This document shows, one piece after another, positions 8,516 through 16,811 of a stretch of 35,597 nucleotides of DNA. The notes under the pieces are model-generated. The model was given only the letters and a program-made list of their open reading frames with translations, was not told the DNA's origin and did no database searches. Within the stretch, counting starts at the first letter, position 1, and each line of letters opens with the position of its first letter. The stretch comes from Desulfobacterales bacterium. GTDB taxonomy: Bacteria; Desulfobacterota; Desulfobacteria; Desulfobacterales; JAAELO01. Position numbers and translations under genes: made by a program. The stretch covers positions 1-35,597 of the forward strand of contig JAAELO010000594.1 in assembly GCA_024226555.1 (NCBI GenBank), read 5' to 3'.

Positions 8516-8650
8516 TAATTTTAATGGAGTTTATTACAAATCCGAACAAATATTTCTTAGATCAAACTTTGTAATCAAAAATAGTTTAAAAACTATCTTT
8601 TATAAAATTTTTTTGATAATTGTTAAAACAATTTTTAAAAGGAGTTTGAT

Positions 8651-9265
8651 ATGCTTAGTACAGAATTTTTGTTAACGTCTCTGGTTGTTGTATTGATACC
8701 AGGAACTGGTGTTATATATACCATTTCAACAGGTCTTTTTTTAGGTTGCAGAGGAAGTATTGCTGCTGCAACAGGATGCACAATAGGTATAGTTCCACAT
8801 CTTTTAGCAAGTATTCTTGGTTTATCAGCAATTCTCCACATGAGTGCTGTGGCATTTCAGATCATTAAATATGCAGGGGCTTTATATTTGCTATATCTTG
8901 CATGGATGATGTGGCGCGATACCGGCTCTTTAAAATTTGATTCCCAATCTTCAAAAAACGGGTTATTACAAATAGCAGCAAAAGGTTTCCTCATTAATAT
9001 TCTTAACCCGAAACTCTCTATATTCTTTCTTGCATTTCTACCACTTTTTGTATCTCCGCAAACAAAGTCACCAATTATTGACATGTTTCTTTTAAGCCTC
9101 GTATTTATGGTAATGACCTTAGTTGTTTTTATTATCTATGGGGTGTTAGCAAATGGGGTTAGAAGGTATGTGGTAAATTCTCCTAAAATTATTCTTTATT
9201 TGCAGAGATCATTCGCAGCTACTTTTGCTGCACTTGGTGTTAAACTTGCTCTAACCGATAAATAA
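8651..9265 (+). CDS. LysE/RhtB-family amino-acid exporter
   Basis: Inner-membrane exporter of the LysE/RhtB superfamily; such proteins expel amino acids or their analogues. The 204 residues match family length. The N-terminal segment LVVVLIPGTGVIYTISTGLFLGCRGSIAAATG carries the diagnostic P-G-P/T-like turn and Gly-rich helix. KYAGALYLLYLAWMMWR and KGFLINILNPKLSIFFLAFLP are the second and third family blocks. About five to six hydrophobic helices are visible. AAAAGGAG stands 6-7 bases before the ATG. It is a single gene, 300 bases downstream of the metF terminator and preceded by a structured leader. The substrate cannot be told from sequence. Confidence 0.85.
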   Translation: MLSTEFLLTSLVVVLIPGTGVIYTISTGLFLGCRGSIAAATGCTIGIVPHLLASILGLSAILHMSAVAFQIIKYAGALYLLYLAWMMWRDTGSLKFDSQSSKNGLLQIAAKGFLINILNPKLSIFFLAFLPLFVSPQTKSPIIDMFLLSLVFMVMTLVVFIIYGVLANGVRRYVVNSPKIILYLQRSFAATFAALGVKLALTDK

Positions 9266-9571
9266 ATAACTTATTAATTATATCCCATTATATACTGAGT
9301 GTCACTTGAAACATACTGCAAGATTTCTGCATATTCTTGTTAAATCAATATTTACATGGTGACAGCACCTCATATTAAATCATATTCATTCTCTAATTCA
9401 TTTATTTAATTACCCATATATCGAAAAATAGATTGCAAACAAGATATTTTTATGTTTTCCTAAATAAACAGCGTTTACAATAATACTCATTGGTAACATA
9501 CCGACCCATGGTTTACTAATTTGTATGTTCAACTAAAAGGTTAGTATTAACAACCTTTACAGAATTGTTGC
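9266..9571. other. AT-rich intergenic stretch without visible genes
   Basis: No open frame of note, no copy of the element family and no clear terminator were seen between the exporter gene and the inverted repeat ahead of the hydrolase gene. Confidence 0.5.
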
Positions 9572-9607
9572 GTCTAAATATATTCAGCATATGAAATATA
9601 TTTAGAC
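9572..9607 (+). promoter_or_regulatory. Perfect 13-bp inverted repeat ahead of the secreted hydrolase gene
   Basis: GTCTAAATATATT (9572-9584) and AATATATTTAGAC (9595-9607) are exact inverted repeats around a 10-base spacer, ending 31 bases before the start codon. It could be an operator for a dimeric regulator or an mRNA hairpin. The stem is almost all A-T, which fits a protein site better than a stable RNA fold. Confidence 0.45.
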
Positions 9608-9638
9608 ATAAATATAACTCTTTATAAAAGGGGGTTTG

Positions 9639-11942
9639 ATGAAATCGTTAAAAATAACTCTTAACATAACATTACTTTTAATTTTACTTTTCTACTCTTC
9701 TTTATATGCAGGACCTTTAACAGATTCATCTAAAAATAAGCTAACAGAGCAAATTGAAAAACTTGGAATTTCAGATCTAAAAATTGATTTCAATGTCCGT
9801 ATTCCTATACAGAACCCTGATGTTCTTGACGATAAGCGACCTGCAAATCCTGCAGGTGGCGATGAAGTAGATCTATGGGCAACCACTATTCATCATACCA
9901 GTATAAACCCTGACACGAATACAATTAAACGCCCAACTATTCTTGTCGCAACAGCTTACAGAAGAGAATTTATGCTACCGGCATATCTACTCACATTCCT
10001 CAAAAACGGATACAACATAATGTCTGTTGATATGCGTGGTACAGGTTCAACCGGGGGACCCTGGGGGGCAATGAACCCAATAGAACAATATGATATTGTT
10101 TATGTTATTGATAGGTGGATACCAACAAGAGAATGGTCCAATGGTAAAATTGGTATGGTTGGTGGTTCTTACATGGCAATTGTTCAATATCTCGTTTCTG
10201 GCCTTGTGGAAAAAGAGTTCAATGCTGTAACAGGAAAAACAGAACCTAAGCATCTTAAGGCAATCGCACCACTATCTACTTTAAGTGATGTTTACGACGA
10301 TATAGCAATGCATGGTGGAAATCTTGAAATGGAATTTATGGGAGTCTGGATAGCTGCAACTGACTTTCTTTCAATATTACCACCCGATCTATACCTTGGA
10401 GATAGCGCAAATGGATTAGGTTTAGATGATATTAAGGAAGCAGCTGATATCTGGAAAGAGCATGTCGGCAATCTTACTGTTCCAGTTGATTGGATTATGG
10501 ATACAAATAATATGTATCAAAATCACTGGTATAAAGAAAAATCGCCTTATATTTACTGGCCACAAAAACCCGATGGTGGATGGGGTTTTGGAAATGATTA
10601 TCCTGATTCAACGGGTAGGGCAGTTATACCTGAAAATTTACCTGTTTTTAATACAACTGGCTGGTTTGATATCTTTACAAGGGGAACTCTAAATAACTAT
10701 CAATATGGTCTTGTAAACCATAGCGATTCAGACAAAGCACTTGTTGTTGGCCCATGGTATCACATAGATGCTTCATTTGCATGCCCTGGCCTTGATGGAA
10801 TAGGTATTGGAGAAGGATTAATCAATTACGATATTCTTTTGAGATGGTTTGACTGGAAAATTAAAGGTAAAAATGATCCTTTTATGGAGGAATTTCCGGT
10901 TGCATTATATATAATGGGTGAAGAAAAGTGGCGAATGGAAAAATCGTGGCCTTTAAAACCCTCAAGGACCGAGTCAAAAACATACTATCTATCCAAGGCA
11001 AAACCATCATCAATTAGTGGGGACTGGTTTTCAGCACTGAATTATTTAAATAACTATAAATTAGTAGAAAATGTTAGTGATTCTGATTATTACAATAAAT
11101 TTCTATGGTTCAAGAGATCTAAAAAAAATCCGGTTTTAAGACATGATCCTCCATTTTTTCATGGGTTAGCATCCAGATCAGCTCAGAGATGGTTTGGTTT
11201 CTCACCACTTTCAATGGTATCTCAGTTTTCAAAATACACTTTCAATAAAGATATTGATCACTTAATGCCATGGGAAGATGAACGGGCTGATGAATTAGGT
11301 GCTTTGACCTTTACCACAGAGCCATTAAAAAATGACATTGAAATTTCAGGTCCTTTAAAACTTACATTTTGGGCAAAGACAAAGTTTAACAGAGCTCTTT
11401 CCCAGGCTGTTGTAAAAAAGACTCTTGAAGGAATATCTAAACATTTTAAGATAGAAGATAATGAAAATTCATTAATTGAAATGGCGGATAAGAAAGATGT
11501 TCAATGGGTAATTGAAGTTAATGATGTTTTTCCAAACGGAAGGGCCAGAAATATTACATCAGGATGGATGAGCGCCTGGCACAGGCCATATAACCCGAGT
11601 AATCCTAAGGAAGTGGATCCGGCATACACTCCATTTGATCCGTTTTATGAAAACCCAAATGTTAATCCTTCACCAATTGAAGAAGGAACGCTATATCCTT
11701 ATGTAATAGAGATCTGGCCAACAGATAATGTTTTTAAGAAAGGTCATAGAATCAGAGTGAGTATTTCAGCTTCTGACATACCTCACCTTTTTCCTTTTTT
11801 CAGACCATCTGTAAATACAATTGTAATTGATCCTGATCATAAAGCTAAAATTGATTTTAAAACTGTAAATAAAGAAGGGGAAGGTCTTGATTGGAAATGG
11901 GTGGATAATGTTAGCCAATACCTGAAAAATCATAATAATTAA
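9639..11942 (+). CDS. Secreted CocE/NonD-type (peptidase S15) alpha/beta hydrolase
   Basis: Serine hydrolase of the CocE/X-Pro dipeptidyl-peptidase family, acting on an ester, amide or peptide bond; the substrate is unknown. The ATG at 9639 is chosen over an in-frame TTG three bases earlier because AAAAGGGGG ends 4 bases before it. The 767 residues start with a signal peptide (MKSLK, a 15-residue hydrophobic core, likely cleavage after SLYA at 24), so export to the periplasm or beyond is expected. The N-terminal barrel holds VDMRGTGSTGGPW (130-142), the nucleophile elbow GGSYM (Ser177), Asp344 (GWFDIFTRGT) and His375 (GPWYHIDAS), a complete triad. The C-terminal part from ~560 has the jelly-roll features of the S15 C-domain. 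It is longer than typical CocE (~570) because of inserts around residues 190-330 and 600-690. It is monocistronic, with a terminator 18 bases after the stop. Confidence 0.85.
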   Translation: MKSLKITLNITLLLILLFYSSLYAGPLTDSSKNKLTEQIEKLGISDLKIDFNVRIPIQNPDVLDDKRPANPAGGDEVDLWATTIHHTSINPDTNTIKRPTILVATAYRREFMLPAYLLTFLKNGYNIMSVDMRGTGSTGGPWGAMNPIEQYDIVYVIDRWIPTREWSNGKIGMVGGSYMAIVQYLVSGLVEKEFNAVTGKTEPKHLKAIAPLSTLSDVYDDIAMHGGNLEMEFMGVWIAATDFLSILPPDLYLGDSANGLGLDDIKEAADIWKEHVGNLTVPVDWIMDTNNMYQNHWYKEKSPYIYWPQKPDGGWGFGNDYPDSTGRAVIPENLPVFNTTGWFDIFTRGTLNNYQYGLVNHSDSDKALVVGPWYHIDASFACPGLDGIGIGEGLINYDILLRWFDWKIKGKNDPFMEEFPVALYIMGEEKWRMEKSWPLKPSRTESKTYYLSKAKPSSISGDWFSALNYLNNYKLVENVSDSDYYNKFLWFKRSKKNPVLRHDPPFFHGLASRSAQRWFGFSPLSMVSQFSKYTFNKDIDHLMPWEDERADELGALTFTTEPLKNDIEISGPLKLTFWAKTKFNRALSQAVVKKTLEGISKHFKIEDNENSLIEMADKKDVQWVIEVNDVFPNGRARNITSGWMSAWHRPYNPSNPKEVDPAYTPFDPFYENPNVNPSPIEEGTLYPYVIEIWPTDNVFKKGHRIRVSISASDIPHLFPFFRPSVNTIVIDPDHKAKIDFKTVNKEGEGLDWKWVDNVSQYLKNHNN

Positions 11943-11959
11943 GATTGATTTCATATTAA

Positions 11960-11986
11960 AAATGGGAGGTTTAATTCCTCCCATTT
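11960..11986 (+). terminator. Terminator after the hydrolase gene
   Basis: AAATGGGAGG and CCTCCCATTT form a perfect 10-bp stem around TTTAATT, 18 bases beyond the stop codon. The U-tract is short because it is part of the stem. Confidence 0.75.
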
Positions 11987-11987
11987 A

Positions 11988-12251
11988 AAGGAACCTCTTC
12001 TAAGTAACTCTTTTTGTTTTTATAGAGTTATTTAGATATTAGGTCCTGGGATTCGCTAATTAGTAATTTTTGATGAAATTCAGATTATAAAAAAGCTTTT
12101 AGTTTTATAAAATCTCTGCATAACAAAAAATAACGAGCTGATTCGTTTATAAAAAAGGATTAATTTTCATAAAGGGAATCTCTAATAACCGCCTTTTAAT
12201 AGAACTGCTGCGTTTTCGAAAAAAAACAACTGTAGTAAAATCAACCCTTTC
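11988..12251. repeat. Patchwork of decayed inverted-repeat element copies
   Basis: Three pieces can be made out. GGAACCTCTTCTAAGTAACT starts a left end at 11990. A reverse-orientation middle at ~12056-12150 carries the inserted module AAAAGCTTTTAGTTTTATAA and the AAAATAACGAGCTGATT core. A forward left half, GGGAATCTCTAATAACCGCC onward, spans 12174-12251. Insertions into insertions or repeated deletion would explain it. It fills most of the space between the hydrolase and the next gene. Confidence 0.55.
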
Positions 12252-12276
12252 TTGTTGCTTACCTCTGTGGGAATAA

Positions 12277-13008
12277 TCATATAATTTCAGACTTTTTAGC
12301 AACATATACTGCTCCTTCAGATGAGCCACCAGTTACTGGATTATCAAATTCTATTGTGTGTGACTCAGCATTTTCAAACACTCTACCTAATTTATTGGTG
12401 AAAGATTCAACAGGAAAACCATCAGCCCATAGCGCAAACACACCACCTGGTTTTAAATGTTGAGTTAATTCGCTCAGACCTTCCTCACTGTAAAAACGTG
12501 TATTAGTTTGATGTAATACATTTGTAGGAGTGTGGTCTATATCCAGAAGGATGACATCATGTTTCTTTGCAGTATTATTGGGGTCAAAGCTTTTGGAAAC
12601 ATCCCGTGACATTGCAAAAAAATCAGCTTGCACAAGTCGACAACGAGGATCTTCAGTCAAAGTCTTTCCCAGAGGAACAAGGCCACGCTTATGCCAATCA
12701 ATTACACCCTCTAAAAACTCTACTACAACCAATGACGAAACGCGTTTGTCTTCCAATGCTGCTGCAGCAGTATAGCCGAGCCCAAGCCCGCCAACGACAA
12801 CGTCAAGATCCTCTTTTTCCAAAACCCCAAGACCTAACTTTGATAACTGAGACTCCGCTTCGTGAAATAAACTCGACATCAAAAAAGACTCGCCAAGCTT
12901 AACCTCATAGATTTCAAGCCCCCCAAGCTGGAGCAAACGACGACGTCGTAACATCAAATCTCCCAATGGAGTCTGGCGATAATCCAACTCTTCATAATTC
13001 AAACTCAT
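12277..13008 (-). CDS. Spermidine-synthase-fold, SAM-binding-type protein, copy 1
   Basis: The 243 residues belong to the spermidine/spermine synthase-like class of Rossmann methyltransferase folds. The nucleotide-binding loop is VVGGLGLGYT (71-80), followed by an acidic residue after strand 2 (VVVEFLEGVIDW). At the place where true SpeE enzymes have the catalytic D-S/T-x-D-P-x-G-P block this protein has LLDIDHTPTN, so aminopropyl transfer is doubtful; a methyltransferase or a binding role is possible. AAGGGGTCAGG precedes the ATG. It is transcribed away from a related gene at 13343. By eye the base use is more GC-rich than neighbouring genes, which with the flanking element copies hints at transfer. 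Confidence 0.7.
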   Translation of the reverse strand: MSLNYEELDYRQTPLGDLMLRRRRLLQLGGLEIYEVKLGESFLMSSLFHEAESQLSKLGLGVLEKEDLDVVVGGLGLGYTAAAALEDKRVSSLVVVEFLEGVIDWHKRGLVPLGKTLTEDPRCRLVQADFFAMSRDVSKSFDPNNTAKKHDVILLDIDHTPTNVLHQTNTRFYSEEGLSELTQHLKPGGVFALWADGFPVESFTNKLGRVFENAESHTIEFDNPVTGGSSEGAVYVAKKSEII

Positions 13009-13117
13009 CCTGACCCCTTTTCGTGAAAAGCTATACGATGTAATGGAATGCCACGCAATAGCTTTAATTCATGTTTCTAATACTTTGTTCTACCATCTCC
13101 AGCTTTTTTTTAATAGT

Positions 13118-13243
13118 GGGGATCTCTAATAACTGATCTTTTTGCGAAACACAATATAACAAAAATAAAACTGTAGTAAAATCAACCGTTGTTTTTGTTA
13201 TGCCTTGTTTTTCATCAAAAATTCTAATTATTAGAGGTTCTCT
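13118..13243 (+). repeat. Full-length copy of the inverted-repeat element
   Basis: Starts GGGGATCTCTAATAACTGAT and ends AATTCTAATTATTAGAGGTT plus CTCT, in the same orientation as 28801-28929, with the shared core AAACTGTAGTAAAATCAACC. It lies between the two divergent spermidine-synthase-fold genes and so separates or carries their promoters. Nothing else was seen in 13009-13342. Confidence 0.8.
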
Positions 13244-13342
13244 ATAATTATTAAAAAATCTTTTATGCCCCTATCTTTTTTATAAACAGTCCTTACTATC
13301 CTCATTGATTTTAAATAAAAAAATAAGACAGGAATATGACTT

Positions 13343-14017
13343 ATGGCAATACCCTGGAAGACTTTAGATCGTTTTAAAACAGACGATGAAACACTTGAGC
13401 TGCGTCAACGTGGAGAGAGAGATTATTTAATAACTCTGGGGTCCCAGATCCTTATGAACAGCATGGCCCAACGTTCAGAAATAGCTCTCGGTAAAATAGG
13501 ATGCCGATCGATTCAAAAACATCCATCTCCCCGGGTCATGGTTGGAGGTCTTGGTATGGGGTGCACACTACGAGCTGTACTGGATACATTACCTGAAACA
13601 GCTGAGGTCGTTGTAGCAGAACTTAACGAAAAAATAGTTGAGTGGTGCAGGGGGCATCTTTCAAATCTCACAAATAATTCTGTGTCTGATCCACGGGTTA
13701 CGGTTGAGTTAGGTGATGTTGCTGATTTGATTCTTAAAAGCTCAAAAAAGAGTGGCGCAAAGTTTGATGTTATCATACTGGATCTCTATCGCGGGCCCCA
13801 TGCAAAGACAGATGTAAAAAATGATCCATTCTATGGAAGCCGTGCAATCCAGCGGTCGCACGCTGCTCTTAATCCCGGAGGAACTTTTGCAGTCTGGGGT
13901 GAGAACCATGATGAAGGTTTTTCAAAAAGATTGTCCCGTGCCGGATTCTCTGTAACTTGCGAGCGCCCTGGCAAAGGTGGTTATCGCCATGCAGTGTTTA
14001 TTGGGAAGAGAAAATAA
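13343..14017 (+). CDS. Spermidine-synthase-fold, SAM-binding-type protein, copy 2
   Basis: The 224 residues are distantly related to the divergent neighbour at 12277-13008. Shared blocks are the glycine loop VMVGGLGMGCT (residues ~64-74), VVVAELNEKIVEW with the acidic ribose-binding residue, SDPRV and LNPGGTFAVWGEN near the end. The catalytic SpeE aspartate block is replaced by ILDLYRGPHAK, so the name spermidine synthase would over-claim. The ATG follows CAGGAATATGACTT. The C-terminus ends 59 bases before the stop of the convergent solute-binding gene. Two such paralogues back to back around a mobile repeat suggest an old inverted duplication or a joint arrival. Confidence 0.7.
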   Translation: MAIPWKTLDRFKTDDETLELRQRGERDYLITLGSQILMNSMAQRSEIALGKIGCRSIQKHPSPRVMVGGLGMGCTLRAVLDTLPETAEVVVAELNEKIVEWCRGHLSNLTNNSVSDPRVTVELGDVADLILKSSKKSGAKFDVIILDLYRGPHAKTDVKNDPFYGSRAIQRSHAALNPGGTFAVWGENHDEGFSKRLSRAGFSVTCERPGKGGYRHAVFIGKRK

Positions 14018-14076
14018 AGTTAAGGCTATGTTGATTAGTCGTTAATGAACCAGGTTAATATGGAGAACTTATTTTT

Positions 14077-14850
14077 TTAATTAATTTTATATTTTCCTTT
14101 TGAAAAATCATCCATTAATTGATTGTACTTTCCGTTTTTATGAATGCGCTTTAAGCCTTCGTTAAGAATGCTAATTAAATTTTTACTTCTTTTTGATCTT
14201 TTGGGAAAAAGTGCATAAAGTGATTTAGTATAAAATTTTTTTGGATGATATATAATTTTTTTTACAATTTTTGATGAAAAATTTGATCGTATTAGATGTA
14301 AACCAACTTCCCTGCTACAAGGAAAAACATGAACTATACCCTTAACCAATAATCGTAAATTGTCTAAATCCGTATTTTTTACATAAATTTTAAACTTATT
14401 TCCAGATGCATTAAGATCTTCAAGTTTTTTTAAAGTGTTATATCCTAATGTCCCGCCTATATTGATTTCCTTTAGGTCATCTTTAGTTTTAAAATCAAAT
14501 TTATAGCTTTTCAGATGAAAGAACATAATATTATCTTTTCCAATTGAGTCGCTGAAATAAAATTTTTTTTCTCTATTTTTATTATGAAAATAAGCTATTG
14601 AACCATCGGTTTTCCCTATTTCGGCATATAATTGTGCTCTTTTAGCAGGATAAAATTCATATTCTACCTCGACCCCCATTTCTTCAAAAGCGGACGTGAC
14701 AATATGAGAGTAAAGACCATTATGTTTCAACCCTTTAGATAAGAAAGGGGGCCATTCACAAGTTGATAAATGTATAGTTTCTTCAGAATAACTATTTGTT
14801 GAAAAAAAGAATAACAAAAGAAGTATTATAAAAAACATATTTTTTTTCAT
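14077..14850 (-). CDS. Periplasmic solute-binding protein, family 3 (amino-acid type)
   Basis: Secreted binding protein of the SBP_bac_3 type. The 257 residues open with a clear signal peptide (MKKNMFFIILLLLFFFSTNSYSEE; cleavage near residue 22). The start of the mature part, IHLSTCEWPPFLSKGLKHNGLYSHIVTSAFEEMGVEVEYEFYP, is the typical first lobe: strand, ligand loop, then the helix with pairing Glu/Met. Unusual points are a very Lys-rich C-terminal lobe and no transport genes nearby, so it may be an orphan that works with a sensor or a distant permease. GGGAGG is 11 bases before the ATG. Divergent and many relatives of this kind in deltaproteobacteria are stand-alone genes. Confidence 0.75.
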   Translation of the reverse strand: MKKNMFFIILLLLFFFSTNSYSEETIHLSTCEWPPFLSKGLKHNGLYSHIVTSAFEEMGVEVEYEFYPAKRAQLYAEIGKTDGSIAYFHNKNREKKFYFSDSIGKDNIMFFHLKSYKFDFKTKDDLKEINIGGTLGYNTLKKLEDLNASGNKFKIYVKNTDLDNLRLLVKGIVHVFPCSREVGLHLIRSNFSSKIVKKIIYHPKKFYTKSLYALFPKRSKRSKNLISILNEGLKRIHKNGKYNQLMDDFSKGKYKIN

Positions 14851-15033
14851 AATTAAAACAACCTCCCTTTTCTGATCGGTAGGTCAGAGGAAAGGTCTTA
14901 CATTTCCTCAACTCAGAACAATACGTAACAGCCTTATCGTGCTTTTTTTCTAACGCACAGATTCTGTATTTTTTATATTACAACAATATTTGAATTATTA
15001 GAATAATTTATAAATAGATTTCTATTTATAGTT

Positions 15034-15204
15034 AAGGAATATCTAATAACTGCATTTTTTTCTCTACCTAAGATTTTATAAAACTTAAAGTTTTTATAAT
15101 CTGCATTTCAATACGAAAATAAAAACATTACGAAAATAAAAGGCTTTAGTTTTATTTTATCTCCATTTTTTATTTTACTAAAATTCTAATATTAGTGGTT
15201 CCCT
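15034..15204 (+). repeat. Inverted-repeat element with an inserted second module
   Basis: Ends AAGGAATATCTAATAACTGC and AATTCTAATATTAGTGGTTCCC match the element family. The middle carries a different AT-rich module (TTTTTATAATCTGCATTTCA onward, with AAAATAAAAACATTACGAAA) that also appears at 35545-35597. The remaining part of 14851-15275 shows only AT-rich sequence that must contain the promoter of the solute-binding gene. Confidence 0.65.
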
Positions 15205-15275
15205 TAATTTTTAAACAGGAGGGTTTTTTTAATCTTTTAAAATTGACATGATTTAGGCTTGTTAACAAGAAGATA

Positions 15276-15311
15276 ATAATAATAGCTGCTATGTTCTGCA
15301 GCTATTATTAT
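15276..15311 (-). terminator. Terminator after the DUF4402-like gene
   Basis: Perfect 14-bp inverted repeat ATAATAATAGCTGC / GCAGCTATTATTAT with an 8-base loop, 20 bases beyond the stop of the minus-strand gene at 15331. U-rich on the exit side only within the stem. Confidence 0.7.
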
Positions 15312-15330
15312 ATTAGAAATTCAGATTTTA

Positions 15331-15765
15331 TTAATTATATATTGCAAAAAATGTTGCTGTTCCAGTGTAGGTTCCACTTGGTTGATTTATTCCGATGTAA
15401 GCTGATGCTCCAATTTGAAGATCTGTCTGCGAACCAACAGCTGTTCCGCTACCGGTAAAAGAATCAACAAGAATTGTATTACCTACTCCGTCATCCATAT
15501 TGATAGAAGCCTCTGCAACACCCCAGCTTATAGAAAGCGAATCACAAATTATATCAAACTGAGCCGACCCTGAATCTCCAGGACTTACAATAACAGTTTG
15601 AGCAGCATTTGTTGAATCAACAATACCAAAATCTATTCCCCGGTCTTCAGTAATTGTGATAGCTTGCCTGATTTGAATTGTTGAATTAAAAAGTTCGTCA
15701 GTAGCAAAGGCGTTTACAGACATTAATAGTGTTATAATAGTCGATATTAGTATAATTTTTTTCAT
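15331..15765 (-). CDS. Secreted DUF4402-like surface protein
   Basis: The 144-residue protein has a signal peptide (MKKIILISTIITLLMSVNAFA, cleavage near 21) followed by an all-beta domain with the DUF4402 pattern: a first strand IQIRQAITITEDRGIDFGIV, a strand TVIVSPGDSGSAQFDI and a final GTYTGTATFFAIYN. Such proteins are small exported, pilin- or fimbria-like beta proteins of unknown role. It contains one cysteine (IICDS), so no disulfide. GGAC lies ~8 bases before the ATG. It stands alone, with its own terminator, next to two other secreted proteins on the same strand. Confidence 0.7.
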   Translation of the reverse strand: MKKIILISTIITLLMSVNAFATDELFNSTIQIRQAITITEDRGIDFGIVDSTNAAQTVIVSPGDSGSAQFDIICDSLSISWGVAEASINMDDGVGNTILVDSFTGSGTAVGSQTDLQIGASAYIGINQPSGTYTGTATFFAIYN

Positions 15766-16327
15766 AATTTTGTCCTTTTGAAAATTTGCGAAAGAGTACT
15801 ATTGTGCACAGTGGAAACAATTATCCAAAATGCAATACAGTTTGCTATTTTCACATGTATAGTTAATTTTATTAGTCTTTTAAACAATAAACCATAAATA
15901 ATAAATTTATTATTTCAGTCATGCTGCAATGTGTTTTGAAAGTTATTAAAAATATTTGATAATTCAGAAAACTTAAATAAGATAAGACATAAATATTCTA
16001 TGAGGTAATATATTAACTCTCTTAAATCTAAATTTAAAGATATTTATTCACCCTGTCAATTAATTTATTAAAAAATTATAAAATATTATTTATTTACTAT
16101 AAATAATTACCAGATATTTTAATGTGCATTAAGCAGGGCAAAGTATTTTAAATACAGTTTTCTATGTGTATAAATATTTTATTTTTGATAAAAAATTTAT
16201 GCATAAATATTAGAAAAAATAATTGGAAGGCTTCTCAAAAAAAACAAAATAATTTTTTTTGTGCATAAAAGAATGGATGTTTTTAAACTGTGAAATCGGA
16301 ACTTTATTATCTATATTAATTTACCAA
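15766..16327. other. Long AT-rich intergenic stretch, nothing recognised
   Basis: About 560 bases of A/T-dominated sequence between two minus-strand genes. It has no open frame of size, no element copy and no strong inverted repeat. It should include the promoter for the DUF4402-like gene at its left edge. Confidence 0.5.
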
Positions 16328-16759
16328 TCACTGTCCGGAGCGAACAGCACGTACATAATAAGAATTTGTCTTATCGGTGAAACTGACGTCGCCATTCTCA
16401 AAATCGATATACCATGCTCTGGCTGATTGGCTAACATCAGTTGTAGATGACCAGTAAAATAACAGCTCAGTATCAGGAAAAAATATAATGTCCACTGATG
16501 GATTATTTGTTGTGTAATCAATAATTGACTGGAGCTCATTTCTAGATGGAAGTCTCCAGTCATCTTTTCCTCCAAGGGAGAGAGATTCACAATAAATCAA
16601 AGCGTTCTCCCATGTCATTGCCCCCCCTGTGCCCTGTTCCCACACAAGACCTGTTTCTCTATCTGCAACAGTTCCATCACCATTATCTTGAAAATCAGAC
16701 AATCCGATTGTATTAATAAAAAATAAAATAATAAAAATATATACTAATTTTTTTTTCAT
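16328..16759 (-). CDS. Secreted DUF1566 (Lcl C-terminal-like) domain protein
   Basis: The start is placed at the ATG at 16759, two codons inside the longest frame whose first codon is TTG. The 143 residues begin with a signal peptide (MKKKLVYIFIILFFINTIGLSD). The whole mature part is one DUF1566 domain: DNGDGTVADRETGLVWEQ, TWENALIYCESLSLGGKDDWRLPSRNEL, YWSSTT and a final YYVRAVRSGQ. DUF1566 is a C-type-lectin-like fold frequent in exported proteins of deltaproteobacteria; its ligand is unknown. Its C-terminus is nearly the same as that of the next gene, pointing to duplication of the domain. Confidence 0.8.
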   Translation of the reverse strand: MKKKLVYIFIILFFINTIGLSDFQDNGDGTVADRETGLVWEQGTGGAMTWENALIYCESLSLGGKDDWRLPSRNELQSIIDYTTNNPSVDIIFFPDTELLFYWSSTTDVSQSARAWYIDFENGDVSFTDKTNSYYVRAVRSGQ

Positions 16760-16811
16760 TTTCAACCCTGATTTTTAATTACTTTTAAAACCATGTTGCA
16801 AAAAATAAACA

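Noticed and set aside
12277-14017. Naming the two SpeE-fold genes as spermidine synthases (speE)
   Set aside because: Both lack the catalytic Asp-containing block, and no decarboxylase for SAM (speD) is nearby.
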